Below, in pieces: positions 35,109 to 44,003 of a stretch of 64,000 nucleotides of DNA. Source of the stretch: Brucella thiophenivorans (GTDB lineage: Bacteria > Pseudomonadota > Alphaproteobacteria > Rhizobiales > Rhizobiaceae); the NCBI RefSeq assembly GCF_002252445.1, contig NZ_NNRJ01000016.1:1-64000 (forward strand). The letters are read 5' to 3'. Below the pieces are notes generated by a model that was given only the letters and a program-made list of their open reading frames with translations, made no database searches and was not told where the DNA came from. How positions within the stretch are numbered: position 1 is the stretch's first letter; each line of letters begins with the position of its first letter. Made by a program: the position numbers and the translations under genes.

Positions 35109-36623
35109 ATGACCGTCGATGATGCCCTTTTCCTTGGTGCAAGCCGCAAACCAGACGACTCTTATCAGCAGCCGGAATATCTGGCGCTGAAATATGGTAA
35201 CCGCCATGGGCTTGTGACCGGCGCGACAGGTACGGGTAAGACGGTGACATTGCAGGTTCTGGCGGAGAGCTTTTCCGCTGCAGGCGTTCCTGTTTTCTGC
35301 GCCGACATCAAGGGTGATCTTTCGGGTATCGCAGCAACGGGCATTATCAACGAGAATCTGACCAAACGCGCTACCGAGATAAAGCTTGATCCTTATGAGT
35401 TGCGGGCCTCTCCGGTTATTTTTTGGGATATTTTCGGTGAAAAGGGCCACCCCGTTCGCGCTACCATTTCCGAAATGGGGCCGCTACTTCTTTCACGCTT
35501 GATGAGCCTGACCGATGCACAGGAGGGTGTTCTCAACGTTGCCTTCCGCCTTGCCGATGAAGAAGGGCTGCTTCTGCTCGACTTGAAAGATTTGCAAGCA
35601 ATCCTCGCGGAGATGGCCGAGCGTTCGGCAGAGCTTTCTGCAAAATATGGCAACGTCAACAAGGCGTCGGTTGGAGCGATCCAGCGCTCGCTGCTGGTGC
35701 TGGATCAGCAAGGTGGCACCAAGTTCTTTGGTGAGCCCGCCCTGCGCATTGCCGATCTGATGCGCACGACGACCGATGGGCGTGGTGTTATCAGCGTTCT
35801 TGCGGCTGACAAGCTGATGATGAGCCCCCGTCTCTATTCGACATTTTTGCTTTGGCTAATGTCGGAGCTTTTTGAAGAACTGCCGGAAATTGGCGATCCT
35901 GATAAGCCGCGTCTCGTTTTCTTTTTCGATGAAGCACATCTCCTGTTCGATGAAGCGCCAAAAGCGCTGGTTGATCGTGTCGAGCAGGTGGTTCGCCTGA
36001 TCCGTTCAAAGGGCGTTGGTGTTTATTTCGTCACTCAGAACCCGCTTGATGTGCCTGAAACAGTTCTCGCGCAGCTTGGCAATCGTGTGCAGCATGCACT
36101 GCGTGCCTATACGCCACGCGAAACCAATGCGGTAAAAACGGCAGCTGATACGTTCCGTCCAAACCCTGATTTCAAAACCTATGACGCAATCACCAACCTT
36201 GCCACTGGTGAGGCTTTGATTTCGACTTTGCAGGCGAAGGGTGTGCCTTCGATGGTGCAGCGCACTTTGATCCGTCCGCCGTCGTCGCGGATTGGTCCAT
36301 TAACGCCTGAAGAACGTGCAAGGATTATCGCCGCAAGTCCAGTTTCAGGGCAGTATGATCAAACCGTTGATCGTGATTCTGCATTTGAGATGCTGGCGCG
36401 AAAAGCACTAGCCGCAGCTGATGCGCAGCAGAAAACAAAAGAGGAAGAACCTGGACAAGGCGGTGGTATTCTCGGTGATCTGCTTGGAACTGCGCTGGGA
36501 ACCGGTCGTCGGTCAGGCCGACAGACTGTAGCCGAAACAGCCATGAAATCAGTAGTTCGCTCCGTCAGTACATCACTCGGTCGGGCGTTGGTGCGAGGTA
36601 TTCTTGGCAGCTTCAAACGCTGA
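35109..36623 (+). CDS. HerA-like bipolar helicase/ATPase (DUF853)
   Basis: P-loop ATPase of the HerA/FtsK superfamily. Walker A is VTGATGTGKTVTLQ (about residues 38-51). Walker B is PRLVFFFDEAHLLFD (about residue 270). SKGVGVYFVTQNPLDVPETVLAQLGNRVQHALRAYTP is the diagnostic sensor region. After residue 420 a low-complexity linker leads to a Gly/Arg-rich tail (GGGILGDLLGTALGTGRRSGRQ). Such proteins are thought to act on DNA or in membrane-linked transport; no nuclease partner (NurA) is near. Stands alone between two terminators. Confidence 0.88.
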   Translation: MTVDDALFLGASRKPDDSYQQPEYLALKYGNRHGLVTGATGTGKTVTLQVLAESFSAAGVPVFCADIKGDLSGIAATGIINENLTKRATEIKLDPYELRASPVIFWDIFGEKGHPVRATISEMGPLLLSRLMSLTDAQEGVLNVAFRLADEEGLLLLDLKDLQAILAEMAERSAELSAKYGNVNKASVGAIQRSLLVLDQQGGTKFFGEPALRIADLMRTTTDGRGVISVLAADKLMMSPRLYSTFLLWLMSELFEELPEIGDPDKPRLVFFFDEAHLLFDEAPKALVDRVEQVVRLIRSKGVGVYFVTQNPLDVPETVLAQLGNRVQHALRAYTPRETNAVKTAADTFRPNPDFKTYDAITNLATGEALISTLQAKGVPSMVQRTLIRPPSSRIGPLTPEERARIIAASPVSGQYDQTVDRDSAFEMLARKALAAADAQQKTKEEEPGQGGGILGDLLGTALGTGRRSGRQTVAETAMKSVVRSVSTSLGRALVRGILGSFKR

Positions 36624-36646
36624 CAGAACGCGGATATGAATTATAT

Positions 36647-36674
36647 AAAAAGCCCCGCATAGGCGGGGCTTTTT
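36647..36674. terminator. Bidirectional intrinsic terminator
   Basis: AAAAAGCCCCGC pairs with GCGGGGCTTTTT across ATAG, giving a T-run on both strands. Serves the HerA-like gene and the L,D-transpeptidase gene. Confidence 0.88.
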
Positions 36675-36695
36675 ATGACGACAATAAATCGCGAA

Positions 36696-37412
36696 TTACA
36701 TAACCAGAATAGGGGACTTAGCAGGTACGCGATTATACAGATCGATGATGTCCTGATTGAGCAAGCGTACGCAGCCAGATGAAACGGCCTTGCCGATCGA
36801 CCACCATTCCGGGTTACCGTGAAGGCGGAAGATCGTGTCTTTGCCATCCTTGAAGATGTATAGCGCGCGTGCACCAAGCGGGTTCTTAAGGCCCGGCGCC
36901 ATGCCGCCATTGCGTGAGCTATAAGGCTCCAGTTCTGGCTGGCGGGCGACCATTTCATCCGGTGGCGTCCAGCGTGGCCATTCGCGCTTATACTGGATGA
37001 CCGCACGGCCAGACCATGCGAAACCATCACGACCGATGCCTACGCCGTAGCGCATTGCCTGACCATTGCCGAGCACCAGATAAAGGAAACGATTGGTGGT
37101 GTCGACGACGATGGTGCCGGGCATTTCGCCTGTCGGATCCTGGACGACCTGACGCAAATAGCGCTTGTCCATTTTCTGGATCGGAATAGCAGGAAGCTGA
37201 AAGCCATTGTCTTCCACAGCAGCATACATCGATGCCCAGCTTCCATAGGAAGCGTCGACATTGGCTTGCGGCGTCCTGTTGATTGGATTGCCGTTCGCAT
37301 CGACATCAATAATTGGAACATTCTGCCCCAACTGAGCACAACCGGCGAGGCCGGCCGCCGCTGTTACTGTCATGGCCGTGAGAAAAGAACGGCGTGTAAG
37401 GGTCGTTTGCAT
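36696..37412 (-). CDS. L,D-transpeptidase (YkuD domain), exported
   Basis: Cell-wall cross-linking or anchoring enzyme of the YkuD family. The N-terminus has a twin-arginine-like signal (TRRSFLTAMTVTAAAGLAGCAQ) with a lipobox LAGC, so it may be a lipoprotein exported through Tat. The YkuD domain includes IVVDTTNRFLYLVLGNGQAMRYGVG and the active site HGNPEWWSIGKAVSSGCVRL, with His, Ser and catalytic Cys. The length of 238 residues fits. Relatives in Rhizobiales anchor outer-membrane proteins to peptidoglycan, but the exact role here is open. Confidence 0.92.
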   Translation of the reverse strand: MQTTLTRRSFLTAMTVTAAAGLAGCAQLGQNVPIIDVDANGNPINRTPQANVDASYGSWASMYAAVEDNGFQLPAIPIQKMDKRYLRQVVQDPTGEMPGTIVVDTTNRFLYLVLGNGQAMRYGVGIGRDGFAWSGRAVIQYKREWPRWTPPDEMVARQPELEPYSSRNGGMAPGLKNPLGARALYIFKDGKDTIFRLHGNPEWWSIGKAVSSGCVRLLNQDIIDLYNRVPAKSPILVM

Positions 37413-37708
37413 GTAATAACCAGGTTAGTGACGGGAGAAGCTACGGATACAACTACAACGGTTAGGGTTAATTAAATGCGACCAACCCGTTGCAATGGTC
37501 ACAATTTGTTTGCCGATAACGATGCTGAACATTTTTCGTTCCGCGTCTGTTGGTGGCAAAACGCCCCATAAATGTGACCTCCAGCCGTTCGCAATGAGGC
37601 TTAAAAGTGGCTAAACGGCCACTACAGTCCCTGTGTTGCCGTTGCGACACGTTTTTCGCTTCGACAGGCCATCTCACTAAAACATGCCCGTTCAAATTAT
37701 AGTGAAGA
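37413..37708. other. Intergenic stretch without recognised content
   Basis: About 300 bases between the L,D-transpeptidase start and the dehalogenase stop. I see no ORF, repeat or hairpin to report; it includes GGTTAGGGTTAATTAAAT next to the transpeptidase start, probably promoter sequence. Confidence 0.4.
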
Positions 37709-38362
37709 TTAATCCAAAAGCTGAAGGCCAGGCAGAATAAGCGCAGGCGGATACTGCTTATACTCATCTGGCTGGTTTGATCTGTTGATCCAGACCGAGC
37801 GCATGCCGAATCGCGCAGCACCCGCCACATCCCATCGATTGGACGACTGAAATGAAATTGCAGATGGATAGAGCCGCCACTGCATGGTCACCAGCTCATA
37901 AACGGCAGGGGAGGTCTTGTAACGTTTTATGCTGTCAACCGAGATGACATCATCCAGCAGAACGTCCAGAGCGGAAGACTTGACCGCAGCCTCCAGCATG
38001 GCAGCAGAACCATTGGATAAAATAGCGAGGCGCGCGCCGCGACTTTTAAGGTTTTTGAGTGCTGCCGGTACTTCCGGGTAACAATCGAGTTTCCAATAAG
38101 CATCCAGAAGGTCGTTGCGAAGTGTAGGATCAACGGAAGGATAGCGCGCAAACGCGAAATCCAGCGCCTCTTCGGTCAAAGCCCAGAAATCTTTATAGTC
38201 ACCGATCAGGCTTAGAATCCATGAATATTCGAGCTGCTTAGCCCGCCAGATTTCTGAGAATGCGCGTCCGTCAGGTCCTGCCTTTTCCTCATGGCGACGC
38301 ACAGCAGAATGCACATCGAACAATGTGCCATAGGCGTCGAAAACATAGGAACTATAAGACAC
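37709..38362 (-). CDS. Haloacid dehalogenase, type II (HAD family)
   Basis: L-2-haloacid dehalogenase-type hydrolase. Motif I is YVFDAYGTLFDVHSAV with nucleophile Asp; FSEIWRAKQLEYSW is the substrate-binding helix typical of type II enzymes. Then come LAILSNGSAAML (motif II), YKTSPAVYELV (motif III) and SSNRWDVAGAARFGMRSVWINRSNQPDE (motif IV), the last being strongly diagnostic. I start at GTG 38362 because GGAG lies seven bases upstream; the longer ATG frame has no such site. It is the third HAD hydrolase in the window. Confidence 0.9.
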   Translation of the reverse strand: MSYSSYVFDAYGTLFDVHSAVRRHEEKAGPDGRAFSEIWRAKQLEYSWILSLIGDYKDFWALTEEALDFAFARYPSVDPTLRNDLLDAYWKLDCYPEVPAALKNLKSRGARLAILSNGSAAMLEAAVKSSALDVLLDDVISVDSIKRYKTSPAVYELVTMQWRLYPSAISFQSSNRWDVAGAARFGMRSVWINRSNQPDEYKQYPPALILPGLQLLD

Positions 38363-38574
38363 CGATTTTCTCCATTCGGACGTTTCCATCAAAAAAAGTA
38401 AACTGGACCCTATCCTTATGCAATTTCAATAAAAAATCATTGCGTTGCGTGGCAAATTTAGAACCTGCGCCATTGCCGCATGAAGCGTTGGGGCCTATGT
38501 AGGTTGCGCACGCAAGTTTTCGGGTATGTATACGCTCTGCCCTGTTAAGCTGAAAGACAAAGAGGAGAGTTTCA

Positions 38575-39171
38575 ATGGCCTTTGAACTGCCCCCCCTTCC
38601 GTACGATTACGACGCACTTGCTCCGTTTATGTCGCGCGAAACGCTCGAATTCCACCACGATAAGCACCATCAGGCTTATGTTACCAATGGTAACAAGCTG
38701 CTTGAAGGTTCGGGCCTTGAAGGCAAGAGCCTCGAAGAAATCGTTAAGGAAAGCTTCGGCAAGAATCAGGCGCTTTTCAACAATGCTGGTCAGCACTACA
38801 ACCATCTCCATTTCTGGAACTGGATGAAGAAAGACGGCGGCGGCAAGAAGCTGCCGGGCAATCTGGAAAAGGCAATTGAGTCCGATCTCGGCGGCTATGA
38901 TAAGTTCCGCGAAGATTTCATTGCTGCCGGTGCGGGCCAGTTCGGTTCTGGCTGGGCATGGTTGTCGGTTAAGAATGGCAAGCTCGAAATTTCGAAGACT
39001 GCAAACGGTGAAAGCCCGCTCGTTCATGGTGCAACGCCAATCCTCGGCGTCGATGTGTGGGAACATTCCTATTACATTGATTACCGCAATGCGCGTCCAA
39101 AGTATCTCGAAGCTTTCGTCGATAGCCTAATCAACTGGGACTATGTGTCAGAGCTTTACGAAAAGGCATAA
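38575..39171 (+). CDS. sodB: Superoxide dismutase [Fe]
   Basis: Converts superoxide to oxygen and hydrogen peroxide in the cytoplasm. Metal ligands are visible: His in LEFHHDKHHQAY, His in NAGQHYNHLHFW, and Asp/His in GVDVWEHSYYIDYRN. The QFGSGWAWL block with Ala/Gly pattern suggests the iron form. Length 198, no signal peptide. A ribosome site (AGAGGAGAG) precedes the ATG, and a repeat copy plus a terminator follow. Confidence 0.96.
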   Translation: MAFELPPLPYDYDALAPFMSRETLEFHHDKHHQAYVTNGNKLLEGSGLEGKSLEEIVKESFGKNQALFNNAGQHYNHLHFWNWMKKDGGGKKLPGNLEKAIESDLGGYDKFREDFIAAGAGQFGSGWAWLSVKNGKLEISKTANGESPLVHGATPILGVDVWEHSYYIDYRNARPKYLEAFVDSLINWDYVSELYEKA

Positions 39172-39182
39172 TTTGCCGATTC

Positions 39183-39286
39183 AAGCATTTCCAGCAAAAG
39201 TGCGAAGCGGTTTTGCGTCGGATAGTGCGTAAAAACAGATGGATAGAGCGGTTCCTATGATTTCGTTTAAACAGTGACCGCTCTAG
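39183..39286. repeat. Mosaic palindromic repeat, full two-module copy
   Basis: Left module AAGCATTTCCAGCAAAAGTG...GCGTCGGATAGTGCG and right module GAGCGGTTCC...GTGACCGCTCTA, in the same order as in the array after smc. Confidence 0.8.
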
Positions 39287-39296
39287 TATTAGAAAT

Positions 39297-39325
39297 GAAG
39301 AGCCCCGCGAAAGCGGGGCTTTTCT
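39297..39325 (+). terminator. Intrinsic terminator after sodB
   Basis: AGCCCCGC pairs with GCGGGGCT around GAAA, followed by TTTTCTTT. Confidence 0.88.
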
Positions 39326-39597
39326 TTATCGATTCTTATTCAAGAAAAACATGATAATAAATATCATGTTTTAAAGTAACTATTCTCACGGCGGGATTGT
39401 AATGCTGAGGCACTCAAACAATAGTATTGTAGTCATGTTTTTCACGTTTTCGTGAAAATACTGTAATAATAGCTATAATATCAGCGTGTTGTTTATTCTG
39501 ATCATCATTTATTGGGTGCATTTGTTGCAATGACAGGGAATGTGCCTGATATTTATATCAGGGAAGATTGTCATCCATTTTCAACGCGGAGGATCGT
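39326..39597. other. AT-rich upstream region of the cytochrome genes with three inverted repeats
   Basis: Perfect inverted repeats are CATGATA-N5-TATCATG at 39350-39368, TTTTCACG-N4-CGTGAAAA at 39439-39458 and CCTGATAT-TT-ATATCAGG at 39545-39562. The first and third share the TGATA/TATCA half-sites. No protein-coding ORF is seen. The region probably carries regulator sites for the cytochrome c-prime operon. Confidence 0.55.
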
Positions 39598-40038
39598 ATG
39601 CGTTCATTTTTCTTAGCCGTCAGCACAGTAGCATTACTGACTGCCGGTGTGGCTCATGCCGATGCTATTGCGGATCGCCAGGCAATCATGAAAGACATGG
39701 GACGCGCTGTTGGACAGCTCGCGCCGATGGTTAAGGGCGAGAAGCCTTTCGATGCGGCTGCAGCTTTGGCAGCACTTGAAAAGCTTGATGCCGACGCGAA
39801 GAAGTTTGACGTGGAGACGCTATTCCCAGCTGGCTCCGATCAGGGTGATACGGAAGCTTCAGCCAAGATTTGGGAAAACAAGGAAGATTTCGTCAAGCAT
39901 GTCGAGAAATTCCGCGCAGATACGGCCGCAGCAGTTGCTGCGAACCCGCAGGATCTCGATGCTTTAAAGTCGGCATTCCAGCAGGTCGCCGCCAATTGTG
40001 GTTCCTGTCATCAGGTCTATCGTGAGAAGAAGAACTGA
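39598..40038 (+). CDS. Cytochrome c-prime, periplasmic
   Basis: Haem protein of the cytochrome c-prime family, four-helix bundle, often linked to nitric oxide binding. A signal peptide ends at about residue 22 (MRSFFLAVSTVALLTAGVAHA). The single haem motif CGSCHQVYR is near the C-terminus (about residues 133-137), as the family requires. I take ATG 39598, preceded by GGAGGATC; the upstream ATG at 39568 only adds residues before the signal peptide. It is followed eight bases later by a dihaem cytochrome gene. Confidence 0.92.
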   Translation: MRSFFLAVSTVALLTAGVAHADAIADRQAIMKDMGRAVGQLAPMVKGEKPFDAAAALAALEKLDADAKKFDVETLFPAGSDQGDTEASAKIWENKEDFVKHVEKFRADTAAAVAANPQDLDALKSAFQQVAANCGSCHQVYREKKN

Positions 40039-40046
40039 TCCAACTT

Positions 40047-40988
40047 ATGGTCCGAAAACTCGCATATGCCGCAGGCGCATTAATCATCATTGGTGCAGCT
40101 ACTTTCTGGGTACTGACAACGCCCCAGACTGTGGATCAGACGGTGATTGCATCTTTGCAGCCGGGCGATGCGGCGAAGGGTGAACAAGTGTTCTGGGCAG
40201 GGGGCTGTGCCTCCTGCCACGCCGCACCCGGCGCAACGGGTGATGCACGCAAGGTTATGGCCGGCGGTCACGAACTGGCTTCGGATTTTGGCACTTTTAT
40301 AGCGCCAAATATTTCGCCGTCGCAACAGGGCATCGGCACCTGGACCCTGCATGATTTTGCCAATGCAATTCTGAAAGGCGTGGGGACAAAGGGAGAGCAT
40401 CTTTATCCTTCCTTCCCTTATACGTCTTATGCGAAAATGCAGCCACAGGACGTTGCCGATCTTTTTGCCTATATGAAAACCTTGCCGGAATCCGACAATG
40501 TTGCAGCCGAGCACAAACTCGGATTTCCATTCAACATTCGCCGTGGCCTGGGGTTGTGGAAGCAGCTATATCTTTCCGATAAACCGGTGGTGGAACTGGC
40601 CAATGCTTCTGATCAGGTCAAGCGCGGCAAATATCTGACAGAAGCGCTTGGACATTGCGCAGAGTGCCATACTCCGCGCAGTGTCATTGGCGGACTTGAT
40701 ACCACGCAATGGATGGCGGGGGCTCTTTCGCCCGAAACGGGCAGCGATGGCAGAAAGGGCATTGTTCCCAATATTACTGCCGGTGAAGGCGGTATTGGCG
40801 ACTGGAGCGAAAACGACATCGCCTATGCATTGCAAAGTGGTTTTACGCCGGACTTTGATTCATTAGGCGGATCGATGACCGATGTGGTGACCAATATGGC
40901 GCATCTCACTGATGCGGACCGCGAAGCAATTGCCGCTTATCTTAAAGCAATCCCGGCGCATAAGGATGGCTACCCGGCACGAAACTAA
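40047..40988 (+). CDS. Dihaem c-type cytochrome
   Basis: Electron-transfer protein with two CxxCH haem sites: CASCH at about residues 54-58 and CAECH at about 205-209. A hydrophobic N-terminus (MVRKLAYAAGALIIIGAATFWVL) is a signal or membrane anchor. Blocks such as GPATSFGTFIAPNISP-like (ASDFGTFIAPNISPSQQGIGTW) and PNITAGEGGIGDWSENDI place it with cytochrome subunits of membrane dehydrogenases (alcohol, gluconate or similar). No dehydrogenase gene adjoins it, so its partner may be the cytochrome c-prime with which it is co-transcribed. Confidence 0.88.
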   Translation: MVRKLAYAAGALIIIGAATFWVLTTPQTVDQTVIASLQPGDAAKGEQVFWAGGCASCHAAPGATGDARKVMAGGHELASDFGTFIAPNISPSQQGIGTWTLHDFANAILKGVGTKGEHLYPSFPYTSYAKMQPQDVADLFAYMKTLPESDNVAAEHKLGFPFNIRRGLGLWKQLYLSDKPVVELANASDQVKRGKYLTEALGHCAECHTPRSVIGGLDTTQWMAGALSPETGSDGRKGIVPNITAGEGGIGDWSENDIAYALQSGFTPDFDSLGGSMTDVVTNMAHLTDADREAIAAYLKAIPAHKDGYPARN

Positions 40989-41318
40989 TTATCGCCTGGT
41001 GCAGCGCACAACCGTTGGGGCTCCGGCATTGGTGTATTTGCTTTGCATCGTATAGAGCCAGCCTTTGCACTCGGACATTGTCTGAAAGCAACGGAAGCGG
41101 TCAACTGGCACAAGCCCGTCGCCATCGCTGACGAATGGCGAGTCGTCCACACCGCTAAACTGGCCGACAATAACGCCGCTGCCACGCGGTGGCGTGTTGC
41201 AGCGTTGCCCGGCATATTCGCTGACGTCCTTGCGGACCTGCGCCTGAGCTGTGTTGGCAAGGAGTGTGGGCACCAATAGAGGCAGGGAAACAAATGCGGT
41301 CAACAATACACGATACAT
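40989..41318 (-). CDS. Exported hypothetical protein (109 aa)
   Basis: No family recognised. The N-terminus is a clear signal peptide (MYRVLLTAFVSLPLLVPTLLANTAQA). The mature part has four Cys (RCNTPP, RCFQTMSECKGW, VVRCTRR) that could form two disulfides, in keeping with a periplasmic place. Its stop abuts the stop of the dihaem cytochrome gene on the opposite strand. Confidence 0.72.
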   Translation of the reverse strand: MYRVLLTAFVSLPLLVPTLLANTAQAQVRKDVSEYAGQRCNTPPRGSGVIVGQFSGVDDSPFVSDGDGLVPVDRFRCFQTMSECKGWLYTMQSKYTNAGAPTVVRCTRR

Positions 41319-41365
41319 GGCCTGATCTCCGCGTCGGTGTAATCCGCATAATATAGGCCTAAAAA

Positions 41366-41393
41366 AACTCCCGGCAAATAACTGCCGGGAGTT
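41366..41393 (-). terminator. Intrinsic terminator after oligopeptidase B
   Basis: AACTCCCGGCA pairs with TGCCGGGAGTT. The run of A at the left gives seven T on the minus strand, placing it after ptrB. Confidence 0.88.
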
Positions 41394-41418
41394 CGGATAT
41401 ATATTAATTTGAAACGCT

Positions 41419-43512
41419 TTAGACTTTACCGACAGCCTTCAACGCGAAAGCATAGGTATAAGCGACTTCTTCAAGGCGTGAAAAACGCCCCGAAGCACCC
41501 GCATGGCCTGCATCCATATTGATACGGAACAGCACAGGGTGGTCGTCGGTCTTAAGCTCGCGCAGTTTCGCGACCCATTTGGCCGGTTCCCAATAAGTCA
41601 CACGCGGATCGGTTAGACCTGCGACGGCAAGAATACGCGGATAGGCTTGGGTCTTCACATTGTCATAAGGCGAATAGGCAGCGATATTGCGGTAATCGGC
41701 TCCCGACGTGATCGGATTGCCCCATTCAGGCCATTCAGGCGGAGTGAGTGGCAATGTGTCATCGAGCATGGTGTTGAGAACATCGACAAAGGGTACTTCG
41801 GCGATGATACCGCCAAAGGCTTCGGGAGCCATATTGGCGATGGCGCCCATCAGCATGCCGCCAGCCGAGCCGCCATGCGCGACAATGCGGTCGTGGCTTG
41901 TGAAGCCCTGGCTGACGAGGTGCTTTGCAGCCGCGATGAAATCCGTAAATGTGTTGTTTTTTTTCTCGCGCTTTCCGTTTTCATACCATGCAAAGCCCTT
42001 GTCCTTGCCGCCGCGAATATGCGCGATCGCATAGACGAAACCGCGATCAACAAGTGAAAGGCGCGACGTGCTGAAGCTTGCCGGAATGGTGATGCCATAG
42101 GAACCATAGCCATAAAGCAGGCATGGAGCAGAGCCATCAAGCTTCGTATCCTTGTGGTAGATCACCGATACGGGAACCATCTCGCCATCAGCAGCAGGTG
42201 CAAGAATACGCCGCGTGACATAGTCCTCGATGACATGGCCCGATGGCACTTCCTGCGTTTTCAGTAGAGTGCGCTCGCGCGTGTTCATGTTGTAATCGAA
42301 CAGCTGCTCCGGCGTGGTCATTGAAGAATAAGAGAAACGGATGACATCTGTATCGTATTCTGCACTGCCATGAAGCCCAAGCGAATAGGCCTCTTCGTCA
42401 AAAGCGATGGCATGTTGCTCGCCTGTTGTGCGGTCGCGAATGACGATGCGCGGCAGGCCGTTGTCTCGTTCCATCCAGATAAGATGATGCTTGTAAGCAC
42501 CATGGGACAGAATAAGGCGTCCCGGAACTTCCGCAACCACCTCTTGCCAGTTTTCAGGCTGCGGAGCACTGACCGGCGCGCGCATGATCTTGAAGTCTTT
42601 CGCACCATCCGCATTGGTTAGAATGAAGAACTCATCCCCACCGGGGGAGAGATCATATTCAACACCGGTCTTGCGCTCCATGACGAGCTGCGGCTTTGCG
42701 GAGGGATCGTTTGCAGGCAACAGCCAGCATTCCGATGTTTCGTGATCATGAATATCAATGAAGACGTAGTCATCAAGTGACGAGCCGCCGACGCCAAGAA
42801 AGAAGCCTGCGTCTTCTTCTTCATAAATCAGCTTATCCTGCGCCTGAGATGTACCAATCTCGTGATAAAAGACCTTTGATGGGCGATGGTTGTCATCCAG
42901 CAATGTGTAGAAAAAGCCTGCGCTTGATGCGTCCCACACACCACCGCCATTGGTGTCGGTGAGTATATCCTCAAGGTCTGACATCTGGTCGAGTTCGCGA
43001 ACCTTGAGTTTGTAAAACTCCGATCCCTTGTCATCATAGCCCCAGATCAGCCGCTGGTGATCGGGGGAGTGATCGGCAGAAGCGAGGCGGAAATAGGCTT
43101 TGCCTTCCGCTTCCTTGTCGCCATCAAGCAGAATGCTCTCAGTCCCGCCATCGCGTGGCTTGCGTATGAAATATGGCTGCTCGCCACCGGTCCTGAAAGA
43201 AACGCCATAAGCATAAGGGCCATCTTTTGACGGAATAGATGAATCATCTTCCTTGATGCGCCCACGCATCTCCGTAAAAAGCTCTTTTTGCAGCGCTTCC
43301 GTGTCCTGCATCAAAGCGGTTTGATAGCTGTTTTCTGCCTCAAGGTGCTTACGGATTTCAGGCGCTAGCACCGAAGGGTCTTTGAAGACTTCCTGCCAGT
43401 TATCTGCCCGCAGCCATGCATAGTCATCGCTGCGGGTAATGCCATGGCGCGTGTCACTCGCCGGATGTTTCGGTGCTGTTGGCGCATGCGGAAATTTGGT
43501 ATCGTGTGGCAT
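41419..43512 (-). CDS. ptrB: Oligopeptidase B (S9 family serine peptidase)
   Basis: Cytosolic serine peptidase cutting after Arg/Lys in short peptides. The N-terminal two thirds form a seven-bladed propeller (DDNHRPSKVFYHEIG, YEEEDAGFFLGVGGSSLDDYVFI). The C-terminal alpha/beta hydrolase has GGSAGGMLMGA with the active Ser, then Asp in GLTDPRV and His near the end (NMDAGHAGASGRFSRLEE). YGYGSYGITIPASFS and FVYAIAHIRGGKDKG are S9A marks. Length 697 is typical. Follows msrB in the same direction. Confidence 0.95.
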   Translation of the reverse strand: MPHDTKFPHAPTAPKHPASDTRHGITRSDDYAWLRADNWQEVFKDPSVLAPEIRKHLEAENSYQTALMQDTEALQKELFTEMRGRIKEDDSSIPSKDGPYAYGVSFRTGGEQPYFIRKPRDGGTESILLDGDKEAEGKAYFRLASADHSPDHQRLIWGYDDKGSEFYKLKVRELDQMSDLEDILTDTNGGGVWDASSAGFFYTLLDDNHRPSKVFYHEIGTSQAQDKLIYEEEDAGFFLGVGGSSLDDYVFIDIHDHETSECWLLPANDPSAKPQLVMERKTGVEYDLSPGGDEFFILTNADGAKDFKIMRAPVSAPQPENWQEVVAEVPGRLILSHGAYKHHLIWMERDNGLPRIVIRDRTTGEQHAIAFDEEAYSLGLHGSAEYDTDVIRFSYSSMTTPEQLFDYNMNTRERTLLKTQEVPSGHVIEDYVTRRILAPAADGEMVPVSVIYHKDTKLDGSAPCLLYGYGSYGITIPASFSTSRLSLVDRGFVYAIAHIRGGKDKGFAWYENGKREKKNNTFTDFIAAAKHLVSQGFTSHDRIVAHGGSAGGMLMGAIANMAPEAFGGIIAEVPFVDVLNTMLDDTLPLTPPEWPEWGNPITSGADYRNIAAYSPYDNVKTQAYPRILAVAGLTDPRVTYWEPAKWVAKLRELKTDDHPVLFRINMDAGHAGASGRFSRLEEVAYTYAFALKAVGKV

Positions 43513-43583
43513 GTAAAATCCAGTAAAAAGTAAATGAAATCAGTTCGAAATGGTGTCGCAGTGCGGACTGTGAAACACAAGAT

Positions 43584-44003
43584 TTAATCCTGATCGAAGA
43601 TCAGTGCATTGCCGTTCATGCAATAACGCAAGCCGGTTGGCGGCGGTCCATCGGGGAAAACGTGACCCAGATGTGCGTCGCAATCGGAGCAACGAATTTC
43701 GGTGCGGTTCATACCGTAGGAATGATCCTCAACAGCAAAAACTGCGTCCGGTTCTATTGGCTGAAAGAAGCTGGGCCAACCGGTTCCAGACTCATACTTG
43801 GTTTCCGATTTATAAAGCGGGCGATCACAGCAAACGCAACGATATATTCCATGCAGCGAACTCTCGAAGTTCGGACTTGAGAAAGCGCGTTCTGTGCCGT
43901 GTTGCCGTGTGATCTGATACTGGATCGGCGTCAGTTGTTCACGCCATTCGGCATCAGTCTTAACAACCTTAAGATTGTGATTCTGATTGGTAGAGCTTGA
44001 CAT
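43584..44003 (-). CDS. msrB: Peptide-methionine (R)-S-oxide reductase MsrB
   Basis: Repairs methionine-R-sulfoxide in oxidised proteins. Zinc cysteines are in CVCCDRPLY and [20 protein letters not shown]. The catalytic Cys is in [10 protein letters not shown]. Other marks: [16 protein letters not shown] and [19 protein letters not shown]. No signal peptide, so cytoplasmic. Upstream of ptrB by 71 bases in the same direction; whether they share a transcript is unsure. Confidence 0.95.
   Translation of the reverse strand: MSSSTNQNHNLKVVKTDAEWREQLTPIQYQITRQHGTERAFSSPNFESSLHGIYRCVCCDRPLYKSETKYESGTGWPSFFQPIEPDAVFAVEDHSYGMNRTEIRCSDCDAHLGHVFPDGPPPTGLRYCMNGNALIFDQD

Noticed and set aside
39545-39562. 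FNR/NnrR box before cytochrome c-prime
   Set aside because: The palindrome has TGAT and ATCA half-sites six bases apart rather than four and lacks TTG/CAA ends, so I list it only as an unassigned inverted repeat.
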